Origin: Oxyruncus cristatus
Lineage: Eukaryota > Chordata > Aves > Passeriformes > Cotingidae
NCBI GenBank assembly: GCA_013399855.1
Contig: VXAY01006167.1
Location: 929,777 to 993,776 of the forward strand
DNA length: 64,000 nt
Direction of reading: 5' to 3'
Part shown: piece after piece, positions 12,961-25,474 of the stretch
Layout of the letters: the number at the start of each line of letters is the position of its first letter
Numbering within the stretch: position 1 is the stretch's first letter
Program-made: the position numbers and the translations under genes
Notes under the pieces: model-generated
What the model saw: the letters and a program-made list of their open reading frames with translations, nothing else
Database searches by the model: none
Told to the model about the DNA's origin: nothing

Positions 12961-14559
12961 AGTGACGAGAGTGCTGAATTTTCACAGTTGAATGCTGTAC
13001 AACTGCAGAGGTGTATGAAAATGAAATGGATTGATACTTGTAATCAGTGTGCATAGTGATGGTTAAGGTGTAATGAAACATAAGTGCACATTTAGGGTAA
13101 TTATATGTCTACCAGGTGGGGCCCCGGGGCTTTGCCTGTATAGAAACCGCTTGAGGTGGCAAATATGCAGGAAGAAATACTGCAGCACCATCTGCTTTTT
13201 TCTCATTACCTCGTTAATTCTACTATCCCCCAAGCCTGGACTGCACAGTCTTGGAACAGCCCTTGGTCTGTTCAGTACCTCCTCTCCTAGTTGGGTATAA
13301 CCCCAAACACTGGAGTAGATGTGATGCAAAACAGCAGCTCTTGTGAGTAGAATGTATTAATACACCCTTCTGGAGCTCGCTGAGACATACATTGCATATG
13401 TCTTTAACCTTCTCTCAAAATGGCTTGTAGGAAAATCTGCTCTTGTTGTATTTTAGGGCAGTAACTAATATTGGTAGTTTTTGTGCATGTATTGGTTGTC
13501 TGTACTGATATGTATGTGTCTTAAATGGGTGATGAAAAATACTAAGAATTCCTCCAGGCAGGCATCTGTATTTTGTGCTTACTTGAGCGGAAATCTGTAA
13601 GCCTTACACTACTTGCATTTCTTCTAAGTAAGTCATGGGAACAAATGGTTGGTAGCTGAAAACACTACAAGTGTCGTTGTACAGTGGAATCACTGTGCAA
13701 ACTAGAAAATGGCAACTGTCATTCATTTGTCGTGATTACTATGGGAAATGGGGATGTATATTTTCAAATTTAAAGAAGGAATAGGAGCTTGGTGCCTCCA
13801 AGGACACTATTCACGCGAGAACATCAAATGTTTCAAATGTGCTGGATATGGCACACGTGCAGTTTGGTTGCAGTTTCATTTAGAGTAGGTTTAATGTATC
13901 TTAGGTGCCTTGTATTTATCTGCACTTGGTGGCTGATCTGTGTGTTTACATTTACTTGTCTGAGAGTGTGCAATGTTTTCAAAGCATTTACTAGACCGAG
14001 GGCCATAGTCAGATTGTATTATTGTGAAATGTTTTGTACTTTATATAGCTTTTCTATTTTAATGCATCTTTTATACATCTTTGACATTTTGAATAATCTC
14101 AGGTTTTCTCCTGCTGAATATAGGTCATTATATAATTTTGCACTGCTTGTTCCCTAATAATAATAAAAAAAGAACATTGCTGAATCTGCCTTTTAAAAAA
14201 AATTTTAATAGTGTGCACCAGGGTCAGGCTCACACTTGATGTAGTTACACTATTAAAAAAAAAAATCTGTCTAGATATAAAAGCAATTCTAAATGTCTGA
14301 GGTGGCTCCTGATCGCTATTTAGCTTAAGTTACTAAGTAAACCCAGATTTTGGAAGTTAATGCTGATTTATGAGGAAGGCACAAAAAAACCGTCACATCT
14401 TAAAGTGATTACTTTGGGGAGAGAAATGATTGAATTTTAAAACTAAATGTGTGTGCAAGTAGGATGATAATCTATGCTGCCCATACACAGAACATAGAAG
14501 TTTAGTCACTAAACTTTGACTGAAAAAAGTATTTGTGGATAGCAAAGACGTCAGCTTGA

Positions 14560-14760
14560 CAAAAGCCAGTCAGTTCTGAATATTACTAAGTCCTTTATGT
14601 CACTTCTGGGAACACTTGCAGAATGAAAGCATGAGCAATCCATTTTCTAGAATTAATTTGGTGGCAGTCCTTTATCAGAGGAATGCATCAGCATCTCATG
14701 GGCTGGTGGTGGAAAAATTACCTCTGCAGCCTGTGACCTGAGAGGCTGTACAACTCCTGG
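14560..14760. promoter_or_regulatory. Candidate conserved noncoding element
   Basis: Unique block containing tctagaattaatttggtggc (includes ATTA/TAAT homeodomain cores), ctttatcagagg and catcagcatctcatggg, free of simple repeats. The call rests on texture only. Confidence 0.22.
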
Positions 14761-16890
14761 ATGTGCTGCTCTTAGTATACTTGAAATAGTTCTTTTGATT
14801 AGTGTACTGGAGTATTGTGTTTATCTTTTTTTTTTTTTTAAGGTGGAACATTTCGTAACACTCAAGGCAAGCAATGAGGCTTCAGGGGTTTTTTGTCCTA
14901 CTGCCACATATATTAATTTTTCTCTCTGTTCAGGGTATGGGATCCAAGATGATTCTTTTGTTCATATTTCTTTCTGTAATAGCAACCAAAAGACAGATAC
15001 CACACTTCATCCGCGTTCATCTTTTAAATGGGCATTGGAGCTGATGATACTTTAAAGTACAGGTGTGTATCTCATATGCTTGCAAAAACTCTGGAGTCCC
15101 TTTACCCACGTAGCTTATCTGTGTTGTTATGCTGTTGCCAGTTATAACTTCAGGGACTGAGAACAATGGTGGCATTTTTTAACTGTTCCCCATGAGCTAC
15201 CCTTAGAATTTAATTTTAATGCCTGGTGTGGACTTCGTGTTCAATTAGCTTTTCCCCTTTCCTTCTCTCTGTTTTGTGTCCCGTGAGAAAGGCCCAAGTG
15301 TGTTCTGTTTAGGAACCTCAGCTGAGAAGTAGGTTGATTTGGGGTGCGGGGTGCGATTGCATTTTTTAATCAGTAAATGAAATATGAAAGGTTTTGGTTT
15401 GCGTTGTTTGATTTTGGGTTTTTTTTTTTTGGTAGAAAGCTTTGCTAGTGAAGTGCTTACTACTAGGCAAGAAATATCCTAAGTGTTACTGTCCTAAAGA
15501 AAGTTCAGTTTTGGGGATGAAAATAGCAGCACATTTTTTTCAGACAAGACTGTAGCTCGCAAGATTTTAGTATGTGTGTTTTTTGTCTTTTAAATACAGT
15601 TTCTGCCTCTACCTCACTCCTCTCTGTCATGCTTGCCTAGATAACAAGTCTCACTCCTGAGAAAAAGATCCTATTTTGTCCTTGCAAGCATAAGCCTCTG
15701 ATACTGTTTCTGTTTGCCTTCTCTTGGCTTGTGATATGAGGTGGCAACTGTCCGTAGCAATGGCATTTTCAAGTTAAATGGAAGCAGCAGCTCTCAAACT
15801 CTTCTTGTCCATCCTCCAGAGTATATATGCTACATTTTTAAAGATCAAGATGAATCCTTTAACTGCATAACAGCTGATGAAAGAGCCAACAAAAACGAAC
15901 AAACAAACTGAAACAAAGGCATAACTTCAGAAGTTAGGTGATTCTAGAGAAACTTCTAGTTTGGGTTGTTTGACAATATATTTTAATTTTTCCATCTTCA
16001 GTAGAATATTTACATGAATAGTACAGATAAAGCTCATGAAATGATCTGACAATAAGAAGATTGTTGTCCCCTGAAGCAGAGAAAGAAGAACTTCAAGTAT
16101 GGTTACATCTGAAACACGGGGCTCTCTTGAGTTTAGAGCTAGACACAAAACCATGATAACTGTTGTGGCATGTTCTTTAAGCCTACTCTGAGGAGCATTG
16201 TCTTCAGCAAAAGGTGAGAGAGGTTATGATGCCATTGCCAAGTTAGTGGGAGGCAATGTCTCTAGCAGCTCATAAACTTGTACTCAGTGGTTTTATTTTG
16301 GAATTCTGTACTGAGGTGTTTGATATTTTGTCAGGAAAGAAGGGCAGATCTTACTTATGTCTGCCTAGTTTTCCGAATCTTGGCAATATGAAAAGTGCTT
16401 ACTTCACTATAAAATGCACAATAAACTCTTTTAATTCTGAATTACTATGTTTATAATGAATTGCATTTGCTGAATATATTTCTGTAATGGAACAAATAAA
16501 AACTCTGTATTTACCTTAATAGATACAAAATTTGATTCTGTCTTCTCCTTATACTTTTTTTAATAAGCACTTTCAAATTCTTCTGTTGGTTTTCTGTTTT
16601 CTTGATAACCTGGAGCTGACACCTGTCATAGTGTCAAAGCTGACTCCTGTACTTTAGATCAACAGTTAATTTTTAAAAATTATACTAGCAATCAATTTTA
16701 ATAATAGGTTTTAATTCACAACTCTCAAATCATAACAGCTAAAGGTGTGTGGGACTCTTAGCATGCCAGAATTTCTTGTGTGTTAAACTAAATTAATTTA
16801 TTAATTCTGAACATGTTCCATATGAATATAATGTAATTAGCTGAGATGGATTAGTTAATATATGAAATATGGAGAATGAGATATTTTAAA

Positions 16891-16906
16891 CCAGAAGAGG
16901 GCAGCA
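16891..16906 (+). promoter_or_regulatory. CTCF-binding-site-like motif, forward
   Basis: CCAGAAGAGGGCAGCA fits the CTCF pattern CCAnnAGRGGGCRS at the strongly weighted positions, with a disfavoured A at the fifth base. Confidence 0.45.
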
Positions 16907-19475
16907 ATGTTATGAAAAAATAATTTTGGCTCAATTACCTTCCTTTTTCTCTTTTGCCAGTAAGTCACATGTATGTGCTCTGCTAATTTCTTGGACAGAC
17001 TTTAAGATTAAAGTAGCCTGAAAAAAAGTCTGTTAATACCATTGCAGTGGTTATTATTTCTGTTTTATTTCTTTGAACAGCTTCATCCTGCCGAAAGGTA
17101 TTAACTTGAAGAGTACATGTAGAGAACCTGCTAACTTCTTTTCTCTAACAGATATTTTTAATATGAAAATTTATTTTATGACGTTTCGATGATTTCTGGT
17201 TTTACTATGTCTGTCCTTAGATGATTCAGAATAAAATCTTTTGTCTCAATCATATTCGTTTTAGAGAATTAAATATCAAGCTGTGTACTTTCTGATTTAC
17301 ATGCTGTAAGGAGTAAGCTATGCTGGCCAAATGTGTTGTACTTCAACAACTTTACTGTAATCAGAATATGACTGTAGAAACACTAGTGTATTGCACAAAT
17401 GTACCAGAGTAAATAAAGCAGTATTAAATACTTGTGTGTAAACTGGAGTGGGGAGCATATTAAATGTGAGGTAGTTCTTGGATATGCAGGACTAAAACTT
17501 AGTTGATTCTTTCTGACGATTCGTTGGTTGTAGGAAAAAATTGTTGTCTTCTTTTTGGAGTATGATCTAAGAGGTAGTGTAAGAGGAGAGGAATAGTTTC
17601 AATTCATTTTCCATACATACAGGAAAGTAGGTCTGTTGAGGAAGGTGATGTCCTACATATTCTTATTATAGAACAGACCTACTCCTCAGCACTCAAAAGC
17701 GCTGATATAGTTTTGTAAGTGAGGTGGAAGAGAAGATAGACAAACAAGTCTGCATTTCTTATTTTGGTGCTGAGGGAACATCTGAAGAATAACTGCAGCT
17801 ATTTTTGCGGCATCAGCAGTGTGTGGGTTCTGAGTTGTGGAAATGCATCTCTTGTGTACAGTTACATTTTTGGAAATGTAAGGTTCGAACCTTCTTTTTT
17901 TCCCAGTGCTGATTCAGATGGGAAAGAAATAGCCAAGAACTCTTCAAGGGTCTACACTGTTCTGTAGTCTGAGAGAATAAACTCAAATATTCACATGCAA
18001 CAAAGGACCTGGAATACAGAGAGGGTGTTGCTTCACTGTCTGGGGGAAAATTAGCATTTCATTTGTATTAGTTACTTCTGTTCTGGTTTTAGATGCTGAC
18101 TCACTGTCTGAACACACTAGAGGGCTTCTCCTAATATGTTAATTTTAAACTAGTCTGTGTGGTGATTAGTATCCTTAATAGTTTCCTGAATGTGGTGTAC
18201 AATGCATGCTAACATGCCATCATTAAATAACACCGTACATCTAGGTTGCTATTGGGTATGCCCACTGGAAAAAGAAATACAAACTTACCTTTCCATTGTT
18301 TCTGTACAGATAATTATCTAAAATGCTTCCTGGCTAGACGTGTCTTAGTCCTCTGTCAATCTTGACTAAGAACATGATTAAGGGGAAATCTAGAAATGAG
18401 GAAACCTTTGAAGATGTTACGATGGTGGCATTGTTTAAGAACACCTGAGCCGTGTGACTTGTCACAGTCATTCTTGCGATTACTTAATGGGGAGTTTCTG
18501 GTTCCAGATTTCTGGTGCAGACAAGGCTGTAGAAGGCAGAAATATCTGCTAGTAAGGCACAAAAGCTCCTCCCAGTGGGCAGTCCCCCCTCCCCCCAGGT
18601 ACACACTAAAGATGAAATCATTTCATATTAACCGTGATGCATGCACGGGAAGACAAACTGGGCAGTAATACAAGGAGCTGTTGAGTGGCTGAAGTCTCAT
18701 ATATTACTACATGCCAAAGGCATGAATTCTTTCAAAAGGACATATCCATAAGTATGTCTTGCAGCTTTTAATTAAATCCTGCAAAATGCCTGCAAGACTT
18801 AAATGTTTCTACTGTTCTCTGAATCTTGCTCTTCCACTTAAAGTTGTGGTTTGGGTTTTCAATTCCCAACACAGAGAGTGCAAGTTGGATTTTTTTACCA
18901 TTAAATGAACATGTAAAGGAAAGATAATGTTGGTAGACTTCATCTGATGCAATGGGTTTCAGTCTTAAAGATGCATTTATTTGACTTTAGATGTATAATT
19001 GAACAGTTTTGTCTTGATGTGTGTAAGCCTGTATCTTGCAGAGTTTTTTAAGCTTTTTGTCAAACTGACAGAAAATGATACAAGAAAACAGGATTTCAAA
19101 CACATTACAAGTTATTTTCCATAGTGTCATTTTTAAAAATGAGATAGTTTGTTCCAAGAAAGAAGAAAATTGCTTTCTGGCTTCTCTTAGTATGCTATGC
19201 ACTTAGGTTACCTACCCAAGACATGTAGAAATTAAAAACTAAAGCTGTCTCCATTGACTATATAGGTAAATAATCTCCTTTTTTAGACACCTAAATGAGA
19301 CACTTAAATTCAGTGTGAATACATCTGTTTTCCCCGAAGTATTCAGAAAATCCCCTAGCATAGTTCATAGATGAAAGTATACATGATGCCACCTTCATAG
19401 GGCCTTGCCAAACCTCAAATAACATCTTAGCTGATGTCATGTTTAACTGTGTGGAAGCTGGGAGAATTTTATTTC

Positions 19476-19560
19476 CTAGAATCACTGAAGGGTTGAGGCT
19501 GGAAGGCACCTCTGGATATCCTCTGGTCCCATGCCCCTGCTCAGGGAGGGACAGATGTTT
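19476..19560 (-). mobile_element. CR1-type LINE fragment, antisense
   Basis: AGAATCACTGAAGGGTTGAG then GCTGGAAGGCACCTCTGG..ATCCTCTGGTCCCATGCCCC matches the reverse complement of a CR1 3' end (agaatcattaaggttggaaaagacctct…). The terminal octamers are nearly absent. Similarity fades after about 19560, so the copy is a short 3' scrap or continues beyond recognition. Confidence 0.85.
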
Positions 19561-20753
19561 GAAGGTCTTTCTGTGGAGGGATTTTTTAATTGTTAGTTGG
19601 TCTGATCTAATGGGTGTCCTAGCTCTTTACCTGCAGGGCAGGCTGCAAAGTATGTTAACTTCTTCAGTCATACGAAGTACCTGGTAGGATAAACCTCCCC
19701 ACACTCCTGGCCAAGTTACTACGAGAAATGTATAAATTACTGTTAATTTGATATTATTAAGTGGGAGACGTTTCTTTATATTGTATTATGGTATGGCATT
19801 AAGAAAAGAATATATGTTACTATTGTGTAAAATGCAAAAATGTAAGCCAAATTTACACAGTCTGATTTCTGGAAACTTCCATTTTTCTAGTTGAGTTACT
19901 GATTGCAATATTCATGTTTAATTGCAAGATTACTTTTGGATTTCTTTTCAAATATTGTATGTCCTGTTTTCGTAGGAAATACTGCTGAACGCTTTGACCA
20001 TCTTTTCCTGTTCTCACCGTAGTAATGGATAATCATTTAAAGTTCTCCGTGACAAATGTAATCTGGTCCTAGTTTGATTAGACTGTGCCCTATCAGCTGC
20101 TTTTGGTTACTTAGTCATTCACGATTGTTCATGTAGTTGTTACGACCGTGCTGCAACTAATATATATAACATAAGTGCTGAATCTCCTATGAAATACTTC
20201 AAAAAGTTGGTTTGTTAATTTTGTATTGTTACTGAGTACACTGTTTGGACTAAGGTATGTACTTGAACAAGGTACCTGTCATATTTTTTAAGCCATGTTG
20301 TAAAAGCTATCTGTTCTTGGGTTCTGAGGGGCTTTGTGTAGGGTTTGATGCTTCTAACAGTAAAAATCTCTCCGTGTGCTGAAGTGGGGTTTATTTACTA
20401 TTTAGTTTTTTCTACAGTGCTCTTGTGCTTTCACATGTTTTACTATTTTTTCTTCTAATAGCACCTACAGCTGATTTTTTTTCCCCCCTCTCTGGAATGT
20501 CAATTACAGAATTATGTACTTGAGTCTTTTTGGTCAAGTACTGGTTGCAGTGAGTACATTTTATAATTAACATATCTGAAAAGTTGGTCAAGTGCACCGC
20601 AGGTTAACCTGGGTTTAGCATCTCTACCACTTTGACCAAATGTTTTTTTAGATGTGTGTTGCCCAACCTCCAAGTGTAAGCAGTTACTGCTCCCTCTTTT
20701 GTAAAACTCACAGACAGTTCTAAGGGTGGAGGCGGGCAGTTTTTAGGAGCTTC

Positions 20754-20776
20754 TTTTTTTTTTTTTTTTTTTTTTT
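20754..20776. repeat. T23 homopolymer
   Basis: A pure run of 23 T. No retroposon body was recognised next to it. Confidence 0.95.
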
Positions 20777-21639
20777 GCTTTAAAACCATCAACTTTCTTT
20801 GTTTCTTGGTTTTTTTTTTCCTCCTGTTTGTTTCTCTCCCATGATAGATGTGAGATACTAGATCAAATGATCTTGGATTCTCTTTCTTAGTCTGGAGAAA
20901 CTAGCTCTGTGATTCCCCCACAGAAAAGCAGAGGGTTTTGTTCAGTTAACTGCGCAAGTTCATGGACTTCCAGGCAAACAAAAATGTCCAGAGCTATATA
21001 TGAGATCAGTTTAGTTCATTCATGAAAACATCATCTTATGGTCCTATATAAAAGTAGCACTTGTGGCCATCATGTTTGGTTTGGGCTTTTGTTGTTGGTT
21101 TTATTTTTTTTTCCCGTTTCTCCCTCTTCTTCCTGGGCCTCTGTGTTGCCTTAGTCCTACATCTTGTAATGTTTAGGCCTGGTCATTCATTTCCCATTTC
21201 TTTCCTGTCCTGCACATTTCAGTTTCACCCGTGAAAGAGGAAGAAAGACTGTCAGCTCTGTTCATCAAGGACTCTTGAGTATGGCTGGCTGGAAAATGTT
21301 TGAAAGCGTCATTGGCTGTAACATAGCATTACCAGTAATATTTCATGTAGGAAGAATTATTTGGGTGGACTGCATTAAAGGGGCACCAAAATGAGCACAA
21401 CACAATGATGATTAAATGGCTCTCTTAGAACAAGGAGTGGTGACATCTCCAGCCCTCTGATTGTTGCACCTAAATTATTGTTCTTTTTTTCCTTGGGGAC
21501 TTGTTCCAAAAATTGTGCTCACTGTGCACTTTGGGCAAAATAAAATGAAAAACCTTCTGAGGTTTTTAAGACTGAGCCAAAGGAAACGCATGAGCACCAA
21601 CAGCTGGCTTTTCACTCCCCACAGCCAGAGTAATTCTCC

Positions 21640-22400
21640 AAGTGTTTTTGGAGGAGGCACAGAGGGGGGCCCTGGTGGGCTGATAATTCCTGCATGGCAG
21701 TCAGTGTTTAGTGTAGAGTGTGGGGAGCTGCCTCAGCCAGTGTGTTGGGTGTTGGAACCCCTCTGGTGAGATGGGATTGTCACCCACCCCAAATCGGGCA
21801 GCAGAAACCAGTGAAGCTGAGAGCTCTTTCAGCTGGTTGTCTTCAGCCTTCAGGCTGCCTCCCCAGGTGCCTTGCTGCCCTCCGTGAGCCAAGGGCGGGA
21901 TGGTGGTTGCTGTCTGCAGGGCCTCCCTGACTCAGAGGGGCACAGCCGGTGGCAAGGGTGGTGGACCACGCTCCCCATGACCTGCTGCCAGGAGTAGGCT
22001 GAGGTGCTGGAAGGTGCTTGGGTGCTGCCGGGTGGCCTGGGCAGGGGTGGAGGCAGCAGGTGCTGCAGGGCTGTGTGACCCTTTTGTTCTGCACCTGCCA
22101 CACATCAGGTAAGTATAAACAGCTGTCGGATGTAAACCGGGATTATCCGGTAGGTGGGCCTGGACCTGGCCCAAATATCTGCTTCCCTGCCCCCCCATCC
22201 CCTTATACAGCTTGGCTTTATTAGCTCTTCTGAAGCACAGTTTACAGTGCAAGCAGGCAGCGGGCAGGAAGGGTGCTGGCGATGCCTACTCAGGCTGGGA
22301 ATGTTCACTCCAAGGCACGCGACAGGACTTAAACCTGGAGCCCTGGCGTTTTGCAGGGTTGCTAGGCACTGTGCCTGCTCGGAGGTAGCTGGAAGTTGCA
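21640..22400. other. GC-rich island in the intron
   Basis: About 750 bases are clearly richer in G and C than the surrounding intron, with runs such as gcagcaggtgctgcaggg and many gcc/ggc triplets. Overlapping short frames on both strands reflect the composition, not genes. CpG is present but not dense. A consensus splice donor lies at 22106-22114. It may be an old repeat, an unannotated alternative first exon, or a regulatory element. Confidence 0.5.
22106..22114 (+). promoter_or_regulatory. Consensus 5' splice site sequence (CAG|GTAAGTA)
   Basis: CAGGTAAGTAT is a perfect vertebrate donor, with the GT at 22109-22110, at the heart of the GC-rich island. A cryptic donor of this strength is expected now and then by chance in 64 kb, so use is not shown. 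Confidence 0.3.
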
Positions 22401-22880
22401 CCACTCTTAAGTTTTTCAGATAAGCAGAGAACCCGTTGTTTAACTTGGAAAACATTAACTTCTTTGTGTGGTTTGCGGCAGTGTAGCAATAGGTGAAAGG
22501 GTGAAGAGAAGAGAATAGAAAGTAATACTACTTTATTGTTTTTATAAAGGACTGTGGTTGCTGTGTTATCGATACTGAACGGCAGAAGGAGACTTTCTTG
22601 CTGTTACCTCCCTTTATGAACCAGAAGAACATTAATGATAAACAGTTAGAGTGGAAAATTTAAGATACAAATATAGTACTGCACTATGTGTACTAAAGTG
22701 TTGGAAATACCACTGTAGGTCAGTACCACAGCATAGTAAATGTTTACTTTTAAAGGGCACCCGCTTTTTACAACTTTTTTCTTTTTTTTTTTAAGGCATA
22801 GTTGCGTACAAAGTGTTTATATATCAATAGTACTGTTTAGGGAAGAGTTAAGTCTAGAGAGCAGATAAACCACAAGAGAA

Positions 22881-22904
22881 TTCATTATGCTTCAGCATAA
22901 TGAA
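22881..22904. repeat. Perfect 10-bp inverted repeat, 4-nt loop
   Basis: TTCATTATGC, loop TTCA, GCATAATGAA. It is too short for a microRNA precursor and no longer pairing is visible outside the arms. Confidence 0.95.
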
Positions 22905-23732
22905 ATTTCTAATTTTAATTTCTTCATCACTGGGACTCTGTAGGATTTCGCGCATCATTTATATATTAAAGGAGCTATAACTGTAATTAGCCATGGTGAG
23001 AATAAATTTAAGTCAAAACACACTGTGTCTTTATTGAGCTTCCTTGAACTTCTGAGAGCATTGTAAACAGAGGATTTTAAAGCAACAAGCAGTGAATAGC
23101 CTAGATTATCAAACCTGTCTGGTGTGTTTGTTACCATCTTCTTCAGAATATAAATAACATCTGAGGGAGACTGATTCTGGGTAGAGTAAATGTGAGTGCC
23201 AGATGCAAGTAAAGAACCCAGACAGAAGAGTTATCTGGAAAACCCAACAGCTATGCTGAATTTTGAAATAGAAATACTTGAAATAAGAATATGGACCTAT
23301 TAAAATGTTGTCACTGCTGAAAGGTTGTTGGAACTTGGTGAAAATTGGATCTGGTAGCACAGTATCTATTTTATAGCCTAGCAGGTTGGAAAAGAGTGCT
23401 GTAGTTACTGTCAAGTTGATAGTGTTATTTGTAGGCCTATTAGAAATAGATCAGAACAATCAGAGCAGAGCGAAAATGGTTTAGGATGTTTGAGGAATTC
23501 AAATAGATAAAAGAAGCAGCTGTTCTGACATTGAATTTTGCTCTAGGGAACAGTCACAGTGAAGAGAGTCCCCAGAGAAGCTGAAAAAAAACTCACCAAG
23601 CCTAGAAGGGGAAGGATAAGGAAGTTAAACTTTCCATTTGGGGTTATGTTGTTAGTCTGAGTAAAAAAGGAAGGAGGAAATGGTTCAAGTTAAAATTGAT
23701 TTTTATTAGCATAAAGACAGCTGCCTGCCTGT

Positions 23733-23766
23733 CTAGATAGGGTGTACACCCTAGATAGGGTGTACT
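23733..23766. repeat. 18-bp direct repeat, two copies
   Basis: CTAGATAGGGTGTACACC is followed at once by CTAGATAGGGTGTACT. The GGGTGTACACCC at 23740-23751 is itself palindromic. Confidence 0.9.
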
Positions 23767-25462
23767 ACCTGAGGGGAAATAAAAGAGTGGGGGTTTCTAA
23801 TGCAAAGAATCTACATGCATGCAGGCAAAGAAAATGTTTCATTTACAAAGAGTAAAATATAAAACAGGTTTTAAGGCAGACAAAAATTGCTTCTTGTGAA
23901 AATCATTAAGCAGTTTTAAAAAGCCAAACAATGGTCTGATATTCATGAGAAGTATCAGAATACCATCTGGAGACTGGTATCTCTCCTTAAGAGTTAATTC
24001 AGTATGACAAGAGGCAGACTACTTCTGGCCCAATCACACCCTTCTCTCTTCACCTGCAAAGGCCACCTGGGAATAAACAGACAGAGGACAATTCAGTCTT
24101 CTGACCTGTTCAGTTCTTAACCCATCGTCTGGAACTACTAGACCAGTGCTAGATCATTAAATCATAAATCAACAGTTTTAGATGCCCTTTAGATGCCTTT
24201 AACACTAATTGAGGATTTGGTCAGAGATTCTGAGTGTCTTATTTAGAAGTCCTCAAGTTCTAGGATTCAGAAGAAAATGAAACTTTGTTAAAAGGCAGTA
24301 GTTGTGCATAGTGCTGTCCTGTAACTTTTTGGTCCTGTCTCTGTGTAAAAGAAAAATGCACTGAGAAGAAAAATCAGCCACTTAAGTTATGATTTTGTTT
24401 CAGAGTTTCTACCTTAAGGGATATCATAAATGCTGTTTCACTCAGTATTTCTGAATGATCCAGTTTTGGATTTAAAAATTTTGGATTTGGGGGTTTACAT
24501 TTGCAGTGAAAGACCTTAATTTTTCTTACACTTACTTATGAGGAAATGCACTTTGGCTCTGTCTGGGTGTGTTGGCTCCTCGAGATGAATTGAACCAAGA
24601 TGTTCTGTAACAATGACTGTTTCAAATATTCAGAGTGTAATAACAAGCAAATGTTATCTGGCATTATAGGGTAGCAGAAAGATCTAAAATGAAGGTAATG
24701 GCATTTTATTACATCTCATTCTGTATGCATTAATGGCATTAAAGCCTGAAAATTAAAATGTATTTTAGGCAACTCCCTGTGCCATGTGAATTGTAAGGTT
24801 TATTGTGATCGGGATTGTGATTTTTTCATCATTTTTGGTGATGTGTCCTGTTGCTTTAAAAAAAATGTACATTGAAATGTGGAAGTGTAATATATTCAAG
24901 CACTTGCAGGTGCAGTAAATAGATGCGATGCCAAAACCCAGTAACTTGTATATTTGAGAGGAAGACAGTTGCTTTCAAATACAGTAGTAAGACTGATTAT
25001 GGTGCCATGTGCTTACTTGAATTGTTTCTTTTCAAGCATCTGCTCCCTTACTGAAAATGTATTTTTGAACACCTGCAGAGCACCACCATTTCCCACTTCC
25101 TTCCCACATAATGGAGTTGTATTTGCTAATGGTTCAGAATCCAGCATACCCCCAGGGAGAAGGGGAAGACGTGTTTTGTTTTTTATCACTATGAGCTCTG
25201 CTGTGTCAAGGAGCACACTGTGATAATCTCCCTGTGCAAATGCTAAAACTCATTGCAAGGTGTTTGTTAGGGGTAACTGCAGGGATTAAGCGTTTAAAAC
25301 AATCCATTTATAGGTGCAAATTTATTTTATCCAAACTTTAAAATTTATTAAAGCTACGCGAGGATGGTGCACACTGGGTATCGTAAACCACAGGGAATTG
25401 TTTGAATATGTACTGAAGTTCCATTGTATCCGTATGTCCTAAAACCTGAAGAAGTAAATAAA

Positions 25463-25474
25463 GCCCCCTGGTAG
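25463..25474 (-). promoter_or_regulatory. CTCF-binding-site-like motif, reverse
   Basis: GCCCCCTGGTAG reads CTACCAGGGGGC on the - strand, one mismatch from the CTCF core CCACCAGGGGGC. Confidence 0.45.

Larger units (their letters stand above)
9738..21600. other. Intronic stretch with clean unique blocks
   Basis: Unique AT-rich DNA. Two blocks (about 12640-12960 and 14560-14760) have few homopolymers and mixed composition, and stand out as possible conserved noncoding sequence. A CTCF-like motif lies at 16891-16906 and an antisense CR1 scrap near 19.5 kb. No gene is seen. Confidence 0.6.

Noticed and set aside
13789..14157. 122-codon + strand open frame, hydrophobic
   Set aside because: Composition-driven (Cys/Phe/Leu/Tyr-rich) with no motif; treated as chance.
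21843..22455. Several overlapping Pro/Ala-rich frames on both strands in the GC island
   Set aside because: Overlapping frames in all phases are what GC-rich sequence without stops yields; none shows a motif.
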